Below the pieces are notes generated by a model. It was not told the origin of the DNA. It saw only the letters and a program-made list of their open reading frames with translations, and did not search any database. The translations under genes and the position numbers were made by a program. A stretch of DNA of 64,000 bases, from assembly GCF_023516715.1 (NCBI RefSeq), contig NZ_JAMGSI010000002.1, forward strand, positions 62,001 through 126,000. Direction: 5' to 3'. Origin of the DNA: Akkermansia massiliensis. Its GTDB lineage: Bacteria > Verrucomicrobiota > Verrucomicrobiia > Verrucomicrobiales > Akkermansiaceae. This document shows, in pieces, positions 45,152 to 54,462 of this stretch (its first letter is position 1; every line of letters begins with the position of its first letter).

Positions 45152-48100
45152 ATGAAACGGTTACCGCTATTGCTCTGCATCCTGCTGACGGGCCTTGTTG
45201 CTCCCGTATTCGGCAAACTGGACGGCACTTACATTAATGAGGCCGGAATGACCCTGAAAACGCCCCATGCCGCATGGGATGAAAAAGGCGAGCTTCCCCA
45301 TAAGAAAATACTTTTTATCATGCAGCAGACGGCCTCGCGCGAGATCATTGAGCTGGTCCAGCGCTTCCCGGGCTTTGAATATGAAGTGGTTCTCACAGCC
45401 AATGAACATAGCATCGGAGCGGACGATATTTACAGCAATCCGATTGCGGGGCTGAGCACCGCCGACAAACGCCAGGAACTGGCCGCCAAACTGGCAAAGG
45501 ATTATGATCTGGTGGTCGTGGCAAACGTCGATTTTGCGGTCCTGCCGGATGAGCAGAAATTCCGCCTGATGTCGATGGTGCGGAACGGAACCGGCCTGGT
45601 CCGGATTCAATCCGGCGAACCCTGGTCCGAACTTAAGAAACTGCCTTATAAAAAACCGTACGCCAAGCCGTTGCCCCGGCCGGAATGGGTTGCCGGAAGC
45701 AACAGCCTTCCCGGAACCAGGCCTAAAAACTTTGAATCGCGTATTTTCAACGCCTGGCAGTTCGGCAATGGCCGGATCGTTGAAGTCGATTACGGCGCGG
45801 GCTACCGGCCAGGGGTGGGGCTGACGCCGTATTTCAGCTACACCACGGACTGGTTCTTCCTCTATGAAACGTCTCAGGCTTTTCTGGCCCAGGTGCTCTA
45901 TTACGCCAGCGGAGTGGAACTGCCGGCATTCTCAGTACGGCAGGACAACGGCAAATTTGCCGTAACCCCTCCGGAAAAAACCGTTGCTGTGGGCCGTATC
46001 CGGCAGGCGGATAATTCCGTCATCCGGAACAGCCTTGATTTCACGAACCTTCCGGCGGGAAGATATACCGCAGACGTATTGGTCCGCCGGGATGGCGCGC
46101 TGGTCAACTTCGGCGCCTTTCCCTTTACGGTGGAATCCGCTTTCGGGGCCGTATCAGTGGAAACGCCCAGGCTGGTGCAGGACCGCGGCCCCTTCTCCGT
46201 CACGTTGAAACTGGCTTCACCCGCGCAGGACGGTTATTCCGCCAAAGTGGAGCTGATGGACGCTCCCTACCGCAATGTATGGTTCAGCAAGACCCTTCCT
46301 TTGGAAGCCGGAAAGAAAGAGCTTTCATTCGACCTTGAAAATTACCGGATGCCGACCATCGGCGGTTATCTGCGGTGCACCGTTTACGATGCCCGGGGCA
46401 ATGCGGCACATGCTGAAAATCCGGTGATTTTCCCGGATTATTCCCTGGAGGATTATCTCCAGCTTACCTGGGGCCAGGTTGGCTGCACCTTCAACCCGGC
46501 CTTCGGGGAACGGATCATTGACCGCCTCGGCTGGAACGTATCCCTGCAATTTTTCACCAAGGGAGATATTGAAAACGCCCTGCGGAACGAAAAACTGTGT
46601 CCGTACATCTGCCGGATCGGGATGGAAGCCGGGCCGAACAATGAAACCAGGGTATTGCGCAAGCTGTGGTCCGAACAGAAAGAAAATATGGAGCAGCTGG
46701 GTACGTTGAACGGTGACGAATCATTCTACCATCCATTGGTCCGGAAACTTTGGAGCGACGATCTGCGACGCCAGGCAGAATACCTGAAAGACCTGAGCCC
46801 CATGCTGTACAACCTGGGCGACGAAAATTTTTACACTTACGACGCCGGGTTCGGAGAATCGGATAAACAGCCGTTCGCCGATTTCCTGCGGCAGAAGTAC
46901 CAGACCATGGAAAACTTGAACCTTGAATACGGCGCCTCCTATGCCGGATTCGGTGAAGTGCCCCACCTCCGGCTGGACGCGGCCAAAAAAACGGGAAATC
47001 TGGTCGCTTACAATGACCACCGGGAATATATTGAAAAAATGTACGTGGACATGCATCATTTCCTGGCGGCGGAAATCAAAAAGGTTCATCCCGGAGCCCG
47101 GGTAGGCGCGGAAGGCTCCCCTCCCGGCAACCTTGAAGAAATGATTAAAGGGCTGGACTTCTGGGGCCCTTACAGCGGCATGCAGGAGAACGAGGCATTG
47201 CGCGCATTCGGCGCGGACCGGGTCCGGACCATCTGGTGGGGCGGGTATTGCTCGGAGCGTTCATCCTATCCATACAAACTTTGGGAACACCTGCTGCAGG
47301 GAGCGATCAACGGCCACGCCTGGTTCCTGATCAACCCCGCCCTGGGAGAAACCAGCCATTCCGGCGATCTCTCCGAGGCGGAATACCTGCGCCAGTACAT
47401 GCCCTATCTTGATGACTTGAACTACGGCCTCGCACAGCTGCTGATCAAAACCCCGTTTCCGGATACCGGCATCCTGTTCTACTACAGCCACACCTCCAAT
47501 TCCGCCGCCCAGGCGGACAGCCGCTGCGTCAAGCCGGACGCCAGCATGAATCCGCTGCTCCGGTATTGCTACCAGCGCGGGCTGGGCTTCAATTTCGTCT
47601 CGCCCAATACCCTGGAACGCCTGAAAAACGCACGGCTCCTCTTCCTCTGCGGAGCTTCCTCCCTGAGCGACAAAGAGTGCGCGGCCATTCTGGATTTCGT
47701 CAAATCCGGCGGCACCGTACTGGCTGACGCCAATATCGCCATCCTGAACGAAAACCTGAAAAAACGCACTGTGAACCCCCTGGGCGAACTTTTCGGGAAC
47801 CTGACGTTCGGCCAGGCGAAAGAGCTCGAAATCCAGCCTTATGAAAGCACAAGCGGAGCCCTGGCCCTGGCGGGAGAAAAGGCCCATGCAGTCCACGGCA
47901 ATCCGGGCCTGCAGCTCCGCAAGGCCGGCAAAGGAAACGCCATCCTGCTGAATGCCTCCCTCTCCGTTCTGGAAAATAATTCCCTGCCCGGCTCCTCCCT
48001 GAACACGTTCCTTGACCAGGTGGTGAAAAACGCCGGAGTCCGTCCTCTGGCCGTCATCCCCGATTTCAGCGACACCCTGATGGTCCGTCCGCGGAAGGCC

Positions 48101-48559
48101 GGAGAATTCGAACTGCTGGGCGCCCTCGGCCAGGAAAAGGACCTCGGCAAATCATTCACCGCCAAATTGCCGGAAGAAAAATACATCTATGAGTGCCGCA
48201 AAGGACTGGTGGGGAAATCAGACAAGCTTGTCTTTAAATTCTCCAATGCGCCGTTCCGCTGCTTTGCCCTGTTTGACCGGGAGCAGCAGCCGCCCGTGGT
48301 AACCGCTCCGGCCCAGGTGGCCAAAGGCGCCCGGGCCCTGCTTAAGATTTCCGGACCGGCCAATCCCCGGGAACGCGCGTACCGGATTACGGTAACGGCC
48401 CCGGACGGCAGGGAAATTCTGCACCGCAGCAAAACCATTTACGGCAAGACGGAATACCCGCTGGATTTCGCCTTTAACGATCTTCCCGGCGCATACCGCA
48501 TCACCATTGAAGACGCGGCTACAGGCTTGAATACCCAACACGAAATAGAGGTAAAATAA
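45152..48559 (+). CDS. Large exported GH42-like glycoside hydrolase
   Basis: 1135 residues from ATG 45152 with a signal peptide (ends near VAPVFGK). An N-terminal Rossmann-like domain (about 45-200, LVVVANVDFAVLPDEQKFRL) is followed by Ig-like beta domains (about 230-440). A TIM-barrel region (about 440-760) carries the GH42-like signature GDENFYTYDAGFG with a candidate acid/base Glu and the LRQKYQTMENLNLEYGASY helix. A class I glutaminase-like trimerisation domain (about 770-990, RLLFLCGASSLSDKE) and a C-terminal beta domain follow. GH42 enzymes are mostly beta-galactosidases. The substrate here is unknown and the two-domain N-terminus is not standard. The nucleophile could not be placed. 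Confidence 0.78.
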   Translation: MKRLPLLLCILLTGLVAPVFGKLDGTYINEAGMTLKTPHAAWDEKGELPHKKILFIMQQTASREIIELVQRFPGFEYEVVLTANEHSIGADDIYSNPIAGLSTADKRQELAAKLAKDYDLVVVANVDFAVLPDEQKFRLMSMVRNGTGLVRIQSGEPWSELKKLPYKKPYAKPLPRPEWVAGSNSLPGTRPKNFESRIFNAWQFGNGRIVEVDYGAGYRPGVGLTPYFSYTTDWFFLYETSQAFLAQVLYYASGVELPAFSVRQDNGKFAVTPPEKTVAVGRIRQADNSVIRNSLDFTNLPAGRYTADVLVRRDGALVNFGAFPFTVESAFGAVSVETPRLVQDRGPFSVTLKLASPAQDGYSAKVELMDAPYRNVWFSKTLPLEAGKKELSFDLENYRMPTIGGYLRCTVYDARGNAAHAENPVIFPDYSLEDYLQLTWGQVGCTFNPAFGERIIDRLGWNVSLQFFTKGDIENALRNEKLCPYICRIGMEAGPNNETRVLRKLWSEQKENMEQLGTLNGDESFYHPLVRKLWSDDLRRQAEYLKDLSPMLYNLGDENFYTYDAGFGESDKQPFADFLRQKYQTMENLNLEYGASYAGFGEVPHLRLDAAKKTGNLVAYNDHREYIEKMYVDMHHFLAAEIKKVHPGARVGAEGSPPGNLEEMIKGLDFWGPYSGMQENEALRAFGADRVRTIWWGGYCSERSSYPYKLWEHLLQGAINGHAWFLINPALGETSHSGDLSEAEYLRQYMPYLDDLNYGLAQLLIKTPFPDTGILFYYSHTSNSAAQADSRCVKPDASMNPLLRYCYQRGLGFNFVSPNTLERLKNARLLFLCGASSLSDKECAAILDFVKSGGTVLADANIAILNENLKKRTVNPLGELFGNLTFGQAKELEIQPYESTSGALALAGEKAHAVHGNPGLQLRKAGKGNAILLNASLSVLENNSLPGSSLNTFLDQVVKNAGVRPLAVIPDFSDTLMVRPRKAGEFELLGALGQEKDLGKSFTAKLPEEKYIYECRKGLVGKSDKLVFKFSNAPFRCFALFDREQQPPVVTAPAQVAKGARALLKISGPANPRERAYRITVTAPDGREILHRSKTIYGKTEYPLDFAFNDLPGAYRITIEDAATGLNTQHEIEVK

Positions 48560-48561
48560 TC

Positions 48562-49632
48562 ATGCAGAAACTCACCCTGACCGTACTGGCCGGATTGTGC
48601 ACCACACTGCTGTACGCCGCCCCCTCCATTGAAAAGAAAGAAGAGAAATTTGACCGCAAGGGAACTCCCGTCCTTGTGACCCGCCATACCGTCAACCTTG
48701 GCAACGGAAAAATCAATTACCACACCGTTACCAATCCCAATGACAACAAGCCGGTTCAGCAGGAATGGGGGGATTTCAGATTCGGCATCGAATATTGGAG
48801 GAACCCCAATACTCCCGGAAGCTGGAGTCCCGTCAATTTCCTTGCCGTGATCGGCAAGGACGGCAAAACACTGCTGGACCGGAAAGTCGCGGAAAAAATT
48901 GACACCGTAGAAAACGGCAAGATGGAAATGGCCGTATTCACGTTCCGCCCGGAAAACAGTGTTCTGGACGTCAGGATAGCGCAGTTCAAGGATCGCCCGG
49001 ACTGGCTGTTCGTCAAGGTCAGTTATCCCGGACAACTGTATGAAGTCTGGGCGTCGCCGGTTCACGGTTACGGGAAGCCGGAACTGAAGTCGCAATTCGC
49101 CCTGAAAGAAGGAGACGGGGAAAAACCATGCGGAAAGCCGGACTGGGTTCTGACGAAAACAACCGGGGGAAACGGGGTAATGAACTTCAACCGCTATGCT
49201 TACAAGGAGTTCGGCACGTTCATCGTTTTTGAAAAAGAATCCCTCCGCCAGATCCGGATTCATGGAGATGATATCAAATTTGAGCTGAAGCCGGAGTCGG
49301 ACAGCTTCAGTTTTGCCATAAGTTATTTCAAAGACCGGAAGCCGGAGGAGGTGCGCCCGGAATTCTTCAACGTGACGGTTCCGGAGGTGGAGAGCTTCCT
49401 GAAGTCCATCAATTGGAGCCCGATCCCCGACCGGAAGACGTTTTCAGAGCTTGCGGATGAAACCCGGAAAAACATCTCCATCCTGAAAAGGGATGGCGGC
49501 CATGCGGCGGACTATGAAAAGAGAGTGAAAGAACTGGAAACCGATTTTTCCGAAGCGCCGAGTTTTGAAACTCTGGCCGCCCTCCGCGAACTGAATAGGG
49601 AAGTCATCAAGAAGAACCTTGAAAACCTGTAG
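48562..49632 (+). CDS. Exported protein of unknown function, third gene of the carbohydrate triad
   Basis: 356 residues starting two bases after the GH42-like stop, with GAGGT as Shine-Dalgarno. The signal peptide ends at about residue 20 (LLYAAP). The mature part is beta-rich to about residue 275 (for example WGDFRFGIEYWRNPNTPGSW, WLFVKVSYPGQLYEVWAS) and ends in a charged helical tail of about 70 residues (FSELADETRKN onward). I do not recognise the family. The tail is similar in type to that of the CBM9-like protein two genes upstream, so the two may dock to a common partner. Overall it looks like a lectin- or lyase-like accessory protein, but this is speculation. Confidence 0.78.
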   Translation: MQKLTLTVLAGLCTTLLYAAPSIEKKEEKFDRKGTPVLVTRHTVNLGNGKINYHTVTNPNDNKPVQQEWGDFRFGIEYWRNPNTPGSWSPVNFLAVIGKDGKTLLDRKVAEKIDTVENGKMEMAVFTFRPENSVLDVRIAQFKDRPDWLFVKVSYPGQLYEVWASPVHGYGKPELKSQFALKEGDGEKPCGKPDWVLTKTTGGNGVMNFNRYAYKEFGTFIVFEKESLRQIRIHGDDIKFELKPESDSFSFAISYFKDRKPEEVRPEFFNVTVPEVESFLKSINWSPIPDRKTFSELADETRKNISILKRDGGHAADYEKRVKELETDFSEAPSFETLAALRELNREVIKKNLENL

Positions 49633-49770
49633 GAACACGGTATTCATCGGCGCCGCTGGCAAGGCATCCTGTAGAAATTTCCTGGGCTCAGGACCCGGTA
49701 TGTTCCAGCCGGCTTTGGTTCAGGGAAAACGGTCCCGGGAGCGGCCAAGGCTTGCGGCGATTCTGAAGCG

Positions 49771-50172
49771 TCAGGAAAATTCCGGGGCTTCGGCAAGGGC
49801 GATGACGGCGGCTGCGGCGCTCAGGCGGGAATGGGTCATGGTCAGGAACCAGCCCGTGACGCCCTGCTCCCGGGCCGTCACTCCGGCTGTGCCGTGCAGC
49901 AGGATGGAGGGAGCGCCCGCATCATTGCGCACCACTTCCACATCCGTAAAAGCGCATTTTTCCCCTATTCCCGTTCCCAGGGCCTTCGCCACGGCCTCCT
50001 TGGCCGCAAAACGGGCCGCCAGGCTCGGCACGGGGTCCGCATGCTTCCGGCAATAGGCCCATTCATCCGGGGTGCAGATACGCAGGGCAAATGCCTCCCC
50101 GTTTTTCTGGAGGGCCTGGCGCACGCGGTCCAGGTCGATCAAATCCATTCCCAATCCTGCAATACGGCTCAT
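49771..50172 (-). CDS. acpS: Holo-[acyl-carrier-protein] synthase
   Basis: 133 residues. It transfers 4'-phosphopantetheine from CoA to acyl carrier protein. The magnesium-binding motifs are GMDLIDLDR (Asp9) near the start and RFAAKEAVAKALGTG near residue 55, and the C-terminal half carries WFLTMTHSRLSAAAAVIA. It is the third gene of purH-pdxJ-acpS with gaps of about 40 bases, and pdxJ-acpS neighbourhood is common in bacteria. Confidence 0.95.
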   Translation of the reverse strand: MSRIAGLGMDLIDLDRVRQALQKNGEAFALRICTPDEWAYCRKHADPVPSLAARFAAKEAVAKALGTGIGEKCAFTDVEVVRNDAGAPSILLHGTAGVTAREQGVTGWFLTMTHSRLSAAAAVIALAEAPEFS

Positions 50173-50209
50173 GTTCCTGCAACCGGGGGTTAAAGTTGAA
50201 ACGGGAATA

Positions 50210-50950
50210 TCAGCTCAGGCGGTCGATCGCCTGGCGCATTTCCCTCACGGCCTGCTCCATCCCCACAAAGAGGGCGCGGGCTACGATCGTATGGCCTATG
50301 TTCAGCTCATGCAGGTAAGGCACGCCGTCCATCAGCTGTTCCAGATTCTGGTAGTTGATGCCATGGCCTGCATTCACCTGGATGCCCAGGGAGTGGGCCA
50401 GCTCCGCGGCGCGTTTCAAACGGGCCAGCTCCGCCGTGCGTTCCTTCCCGGCGTGGTTGGCAAAGCATCCGGTATGAAGCTCCACCATGGGCGCTCCCAG
50501 ACGGGCGGCGGCGTCCACCTGGGCCAGCTCCGGATCAATGAACAGGCTCACCTGAATGCCGTTGTCAGCCATTCTTGCCATGGTGGGGGCCAGTTCCTTT
50601 TCATGAAAGACGGCGTCCAGGCCGCCTTCCGTAGTAATTTCCTCACGCTTTTCCGGAACCATGCAGACATAGTCCGGTTTCAGCCGAAGGGCAAAGTCCA
50701 CCATCTCCGGGGTATTCCCCATTTCCAGGTTCAGGGGAAGGGCCACGCTCTCACGGACGCTCAGGGCGTCCGCATCCTGCATGTGGCGGCGGTCCCCCCG
50801 GACGTGGAGGGTGATGGAATCCGCCCCGCCCCTTTGCGCCGCGTAGGCGGCGTCCAAAACGCTCGGCTCCACGTTGAAGGAATCAAGCATGGTCGCATAG
50901 CGGGCCTGCCTCAGCGTGGCGATGTGGTCTATATTTACACCTAGCAACAT
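50210..50950 (-). CDS. pdxJ: Pyridoxine 5'-phosphate synthase
   Basis: 246 residues. It condenses 1-deoxy-D-xylulose 5-phosphate with 3-amino-2-oxopropyl phosphate to pyridoxine 5'-phosphate. The N-terminal signature is LGVNIDHIATLRQAR, with DSITLHVRGDRRHMQD near residue 45 and GIQVNAGHGINYQNL near residue 190. It is between purH and acpS in one minus-strand operon. The DXP-dependent B6 route implies that DXP is made, in line with ispE at 61663-62511. Confidence 0.96.
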   Translation of the reverse strand: MLLGVNIDHIATLRQARYATMLDSFNVEPSVLDAAYAAQRGGADSITLHVRGDRRHMQDADALSVRESVALPLNLEMGNTPEMVDFALRLKPDYVCMVPEKREEITTEGGLDAVFHEKELAPTMARMADNGIQVSLFIDPELAQVDAAARLGAPMVELHTGCFANHAGKERTAELARLKRAAELAHSLGIQVNAGHGINYQNLEQLMDGVPYLHELNIGHTIVARALFVGMEQAVREMRQAIDRLS

Positions 50951-50989
50951 ATCGGTTTTAAGACAAGGGGACGGGGCCGATCATTCAAA

Positions 50990-52537
50990 TTAATGGAGGA
51001 AATGGCGGTGCCCCGTGAACACCATGGCAATCCCCGCGGCGTCCGCAGCGGCGATCACTTCCTCGTCCCGGATGGAACCGCCGGGCTGGATGCAGGCGGT
51101 GGCCCCGGCGTCAATGGCTACCTGGAGGCCGTCCGCAAACGGGAACATGGCGTCGGAAGCCACCACGCTGCCCTTCAGGTCCAGGCCGGCCTGTCCGGCC
51201 TTCCAGACGGCAATGCGGGCGGAATCCACCCGGCTCATCTGCCCGGCGCCGATGCCGAGCGTGCGGTCCGTGCCGCCGAAGACGATGGCGTTGGAGTGCA
51301 CCTGCTTCACGACGCGCCAGTTGAAGCGCATGGCGGTAAGTTCTTCTTCCGTCGGGGGGCGCTTGGTCACAACCTTGGCTTCCAGATTGTCCAGGCCCAT
51401 CACGTCCGTATCCCGCTTCATGGTCATGAAGCCGCCGGGAGCGGAGCGGATGATGGGTTCGCGGCGCGCCTTCATCCAGGCTTCCGTGTTCATGCGGATG
51501 ATGCGGCAGTTTTTCTTCTTCTGGAGAAGGGCGCGGGCTTCCGCATCGTATTCCGGGGCGATGATGACGTCCGTGAAAATGGCGCTCAGCACGCGGGCCA
51601 GGCCTTCCGTCATCGGACGGTTGACCACGATCACGCCGCCGAAGGGGGCCTGCGTGTCCGTTTCAAAGGCTTTCTGCCAGGCGTTGCGCAGGTCCTCGTC
51701 ATCCTGGCCCACGCCGCAGGGGTTCGTGTGCTTCAGGATGCCCACCGTCGGGCGGCGGAACTGGGTGATCAGCTCGGCGGCGCCTTCGATGTCCAGCACG
51801 TTCGTGTAGGAAAGCTCCTTGCCCTGGAGCTGGTTGAAAATGTCCCCGAAGCTGCCGTACAGGCTGGCTTCCTGGTGGGGGTTGTCCCCGTAGCGCAGTT
51901 CCTGGTACAGGGGCGCGCAGATGCAGAAGCTGCCCTTGGTGCTTTCCGCGCTTTGGTGGCCCAGGTAGTTGGTAATGGCGTTGTCGTAATTGGAGGTGCG
52001 CATGAACACCTTCACTGCCAGGTTTTCGCGGGTTTTCAGGGTCGTGTCTCCCTTGTGGGTCTGCATTTCATCCAGAATGCGCGCGTAGTCCGCGGGATCG
52101 GACACGACGGTGACGGAGGCGTAGTTCTTGGCGGCGGAACGGAGCATGGACGGGCCGCCGATGTCGATCTTTTCAATCGCTTCTTCCAGCGTGACGTCCG
52201 GCTTGGCGACGGTTTCCTCAAAGGGGTACAGGTTCACGCAGACCAGGTCAATGGGCTTGATGCCGTTTTCCTTCGCCTGGCGCACATGCTCTTCATTGTC
52301 GCGGCGGTGCAGCAGGCCCCCGTGCACCATGGGGTGAAGCGTCTTCAGGCGTCCTTCAAACAATTCCGGTTCCCCGGTATAGTCGGAAATTTCAATCACC
52401 GGAAGGCCCAGGCCTTTCAGGAAAGCGGCGGTGCCGCCGGTGGAAATAAGCTCTACTCCAAACTCGTGCAGGCCCTTGGCAAACTCCTCCAGGCCGGTCT
52501 TGTCGGAAACGGATATCAATGCGCGCTGAATAGCCAT
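50990..52537 (-). CDS. purH: Bifunctional AICAR formyltransferase / IMP cyclohydrolase
   Basis: 515 residues. It performs the last two steps of de novo purine synthesis. The IMP cyclohydrolase domain comes first (ALISVSDKTGLEEFAKGL, IDIGGPSMLRSAAKNY near 125) and the formyltransferase second (KHTNPCG near 265, FGGTDRTLGIGAGQMSRVDS, SDAMFPFADG near 465). It heads the purH-pdxJ-acpS set, transcribed away from rplI. About 245 bases separate the two start codons and hold the promoters for both. Confidence 0.97.
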   Translation of the reverse strand: MAIQRALISVSDKTGLEEFAKGLHEFGVELISTGGTAAFLKGLGLPVIEISDYTGEPELFEGRLKTLHPMVHGGLLHRRDNEEHVRQAKENGIKPIDLVCVNLYPFEETVAKPDVTLEEAIEKIDIGGPSMLRSAAKNYASVTVVSDPADYARILDEMQTHKGDTTLKTRENLAVKVFMRTSNYDNAITNYLGHQSAESTKGSFCICAPLYQELRYGDNPHQEASLYGSFGDIFNQLQGKELSYTNVLDIEGAAELITQFRRPTVGILKHTNPCGVGQDDEDLRNAWQKAFETDTQAPFGGVIVVNRPMTEGLARVLSAIFTDVIIAPEYDAEARALLQKKKNCRIIRMNTEAWMKARREPIIRSAPGGFMTMKRDTDVMGLDNLEAKVVTKRPPTEEELTAMRFNWRVVKQVHSNAIVFGGTDRTLGIGAGQMSRVDSARIAVWKAGQAGLDLKGSVVASDAMFPFADGLQVAIDAGATACIQPGGSIRDEEVIAAADAAGIAMVFTGHRHFLH

Positions 52538-52721
52538 AAGATCAAATATCTGTAATGTACCCGCGGGCGAACCCTCCTCTCCGGGAGCGAACGCGACAAA
52601 TGCGGTTCCTTTCCCTACATACTACCGCCCCGTGAAGCAAGCGCAATGTCACCTATCATGACAGCCGGGGGGATTTTTTCCTCCCAAAACATAAAAAAAC
52701 GCCCTTTTTATCGCTCTTGTC

Positions 52722-52750
52722 TTGACATTCGGGCGAATACTTACTACTTC
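52722..52750 (+). promoter_or_regulatory. Possible rplI promoter
   Basis: A perfect TTGACA (52722-52727) lies 17 bases from TACTTC (52745-52750), a weak -10 match. The predicted leader is about 25 bases. Only the -35 is strong. Confidence 0.35.
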
Positions 52751-52782
52751 AACCGCTCACAAATAACCATTTCTTTTTAGCC

Positions 52783-53238
52783 ATGGCAACGATGGAAGTA
52801 ATTCTCGCAACAAAAATTGAAGGACTCGGCGCGGAAGCCGACCTGGTGACCGTTAAGGCTGGCTATGGCCGCAACTACCTCATCCCCCAGGGTCTCGCCC
52901 ACGAAGCAACGGCCTCCAACCGCCGTTTCATCGCCAATCTTCAGGCCGCCCGCGCCAAGCGTGAAGCGGAAGAACTCAGCGCCGCCCAGGAAGTGGCCGC
53001 CAAAATCAACGGATTGACCGTAGACCTTACCCTTGAAGTGGGTCAGGGCGGCAAGGCGTTCGGCGCCATCACCAACCAGAACATTCACGATGCCCTGACC
53101 GCTCAGGGAGTGGAAGTGGACCGCCGCGCGATTGAGCTTGAAAAGCCGATCAAGAGCGAAGGCGAACACGAAGTCGCCATCAAGGTGCATCCCCAGGTGG
53201 AAGCCACGCTCAAGGTGGTCGTCAAGGAAAACGCCTAA
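52783..53238 (+). CDS. rplI: 50S ribosomal protein L9
   Basis: 151 residues. The N-terminal RNA-binding domain reads MATMEVILATKIEGLGAEAD and VKAGYGRNYLIPQGLAHEAT, followed by the long central helix (about 45-75) and the C-terminal domain (GKAFGAITNQNIHDALTAQG). It binds domain V of 23S rRNA. No Shine-Dalgarno is seen before the ATG (TTTTTAGCC). A perfect 13-bp terminator follows at 53268-53304. It stands alone, whereas many genomes place it in the rpsF-ssb-rpsR operon. Confidence 0.96.
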   Translation: MATMEVILATKIEGLGAEADLVTVKAGYGRNYLIPQGLAHEATASNRRFIANLQAARAKREAEELSAAQEVAAKINGLTVDLTLEVGQGGKAFGAITNQNIHDALTAQGVEVDRRAIELEKPIKSEGEHEVAIKVHPQVEATLKVVVKENA

Positions 53239-53267
53239 GCGGCGCGCATCCCTTTCTTTTTTCCGGC

Positions 53268-53304
53268 AGGCCCGGTTCCCACCTTGGGAACCGGGCCTCT
53301 TTTT
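53268..53304 (+). terminator. Rho-independent terminator after rplI
   Basis: AGGCCCGGTTCCC (53268-53280) pairs perfectly with GGGAACCGGGCCT (53286-53298), 5-base loop, then CTCTTTTT. Confidence 0.92.
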
Positions 53305-53413
53305 GTCACCCTTTTTACTTCCCTTCCCTGTACAAACAAGGCATCATGCCCGCGTTGGGTGTCACTCGACATCATGCACGGCATCGTTCCATCCCCCCAC
53401 CGAAATCAACGGC

Positions 53414-54406
53414 ATGATTCGACTCTATCGTCAAACCCCGGAAGGCATTGAGCGCACCACCCAGGTGGATGCGGCTGAACAGAACTTGGACTCCGTCTTC
53501 TGGATTGACCTCCTTACCCCTGAACCGGCGGAAATCAAGTTTGTGGAACGCCTCTGCGGGCTGGAGATGCCCACCTACGACGAGATGAGGGAAATTGAGG
53601 CCACCAGCCGCCTGTACACGGAAGACGGCGCCCGCTTCATGACCACCACGGTGCTCAGCCGCGTGGATACGGAATCCCCCTCCTTGTCGGAAATCACCTT
53701 CGTCCTCATGGGGGCCAAGATCATCACCATCCGCCACTCGGACTCCTACTCCTTCCGTGTCTTCTCCCACCAGCTCCTGCGCCAGAAGCAGATCAGCCGG
53801 GACCAGGTTTTCACCGGACTGCTGGAAACCATCGTGGACCGCCAGGCGGACGTCCTGGAACGCTTCGGCGCGGAACTGGACCGCCTTTCCAAAAACATCT
53901 TCCGCAGGGACGAACCGGAAGGCAAGGCCAGCAAGCGCGTACCCGTCTCCAGCGCCCTGCGCCTCACGCTCCAGGACCTGGGCCGCGTGGGGGACCTGCT
54001 CACCCGCCAGCGGGACTGCCTGGTCAACCTTCTGCGCCTGCTCACGTACGCCAGCAATGAAGAGGCCCTGGACGACACCAACTCCACCCTGTACATCAAG
54101 CTGCGCCCCCTGAGCCGCGACGTCACGTCCCTCTCGGAATACGCCAACTTTCTTTCCAGCAACGTGAACTTCATGCTGGACGCCGTTCTGGGCCTCATCA
54201 ACATCGAGCAGAACGAAATCGTCAAAATCTTCACCGTGGCGGCCGTGGTCTTCATGCCCCCCACCCTCATCGCCAGCATCTACGGAATGAACTTCTCCCA
54301 CATGCCCGGCCTGGAAAACGAATACGGCTATTACATCTCCCTGGTCGTCATGCTCGTTTCCATCATTCTTCCCCTGGTTTATTTCAGGAGCAGGCGCCTG
54401 CTTTGA
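53414..54406 (+). CDS. corA: CorA family magnesium/cobalt transporter
   Basis: 330 residues from ATG 53414. A large cytoplasmic funnel domain of alpha/beta and long helices (to about 265) is followed by two C-terminal membrane segments (VAAVVFMPPTLIASIYG and GYYISLVVMLVSIILPLVYF). The family YGMNF selectivity motif lies between them (about residue 290). Pentameric channel for Mg2+ and related divalent ions. The frame is open further upstream, but that part overlaps rplI and has no family match. argB follows 56 bases downstream on the same strand. Confidence 0.93.
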   Translation: MIRLYRQTPEGIERTTQVDAAEQNLDSVFWIDLLTPEPAEIKFVERLCGLEMPTYDEMREIEATSRLYTEDGARFMTTTVLSRVDTESPSLSEITFVLMGAKIITIRHSDSYSFRVFSHQLLRQKQISRDQVFTGLLETIVDRQADVLERFGAELDRLSKNIFRRDEPEGKASKRVPVSSALRLTLQDLGRVGDLLTRQRDCLVNLLRLLTYASNEEALDDTNSTLYIKLRPLSRDVTSLSEYANFLSSNVNFMLDAVLGLINIEQNEIVKIFTVAAVVFMPPTLIASIYGMNFSHMPGLENEYGYYISLVVMLVSIILPLVYFRSRRLL

Positions 54407-54462
54407 ACGGCCCCTGCCGCGGACTCCCTCCCTCTCTTTTTGTCAACCACTCCTACCGTTTC

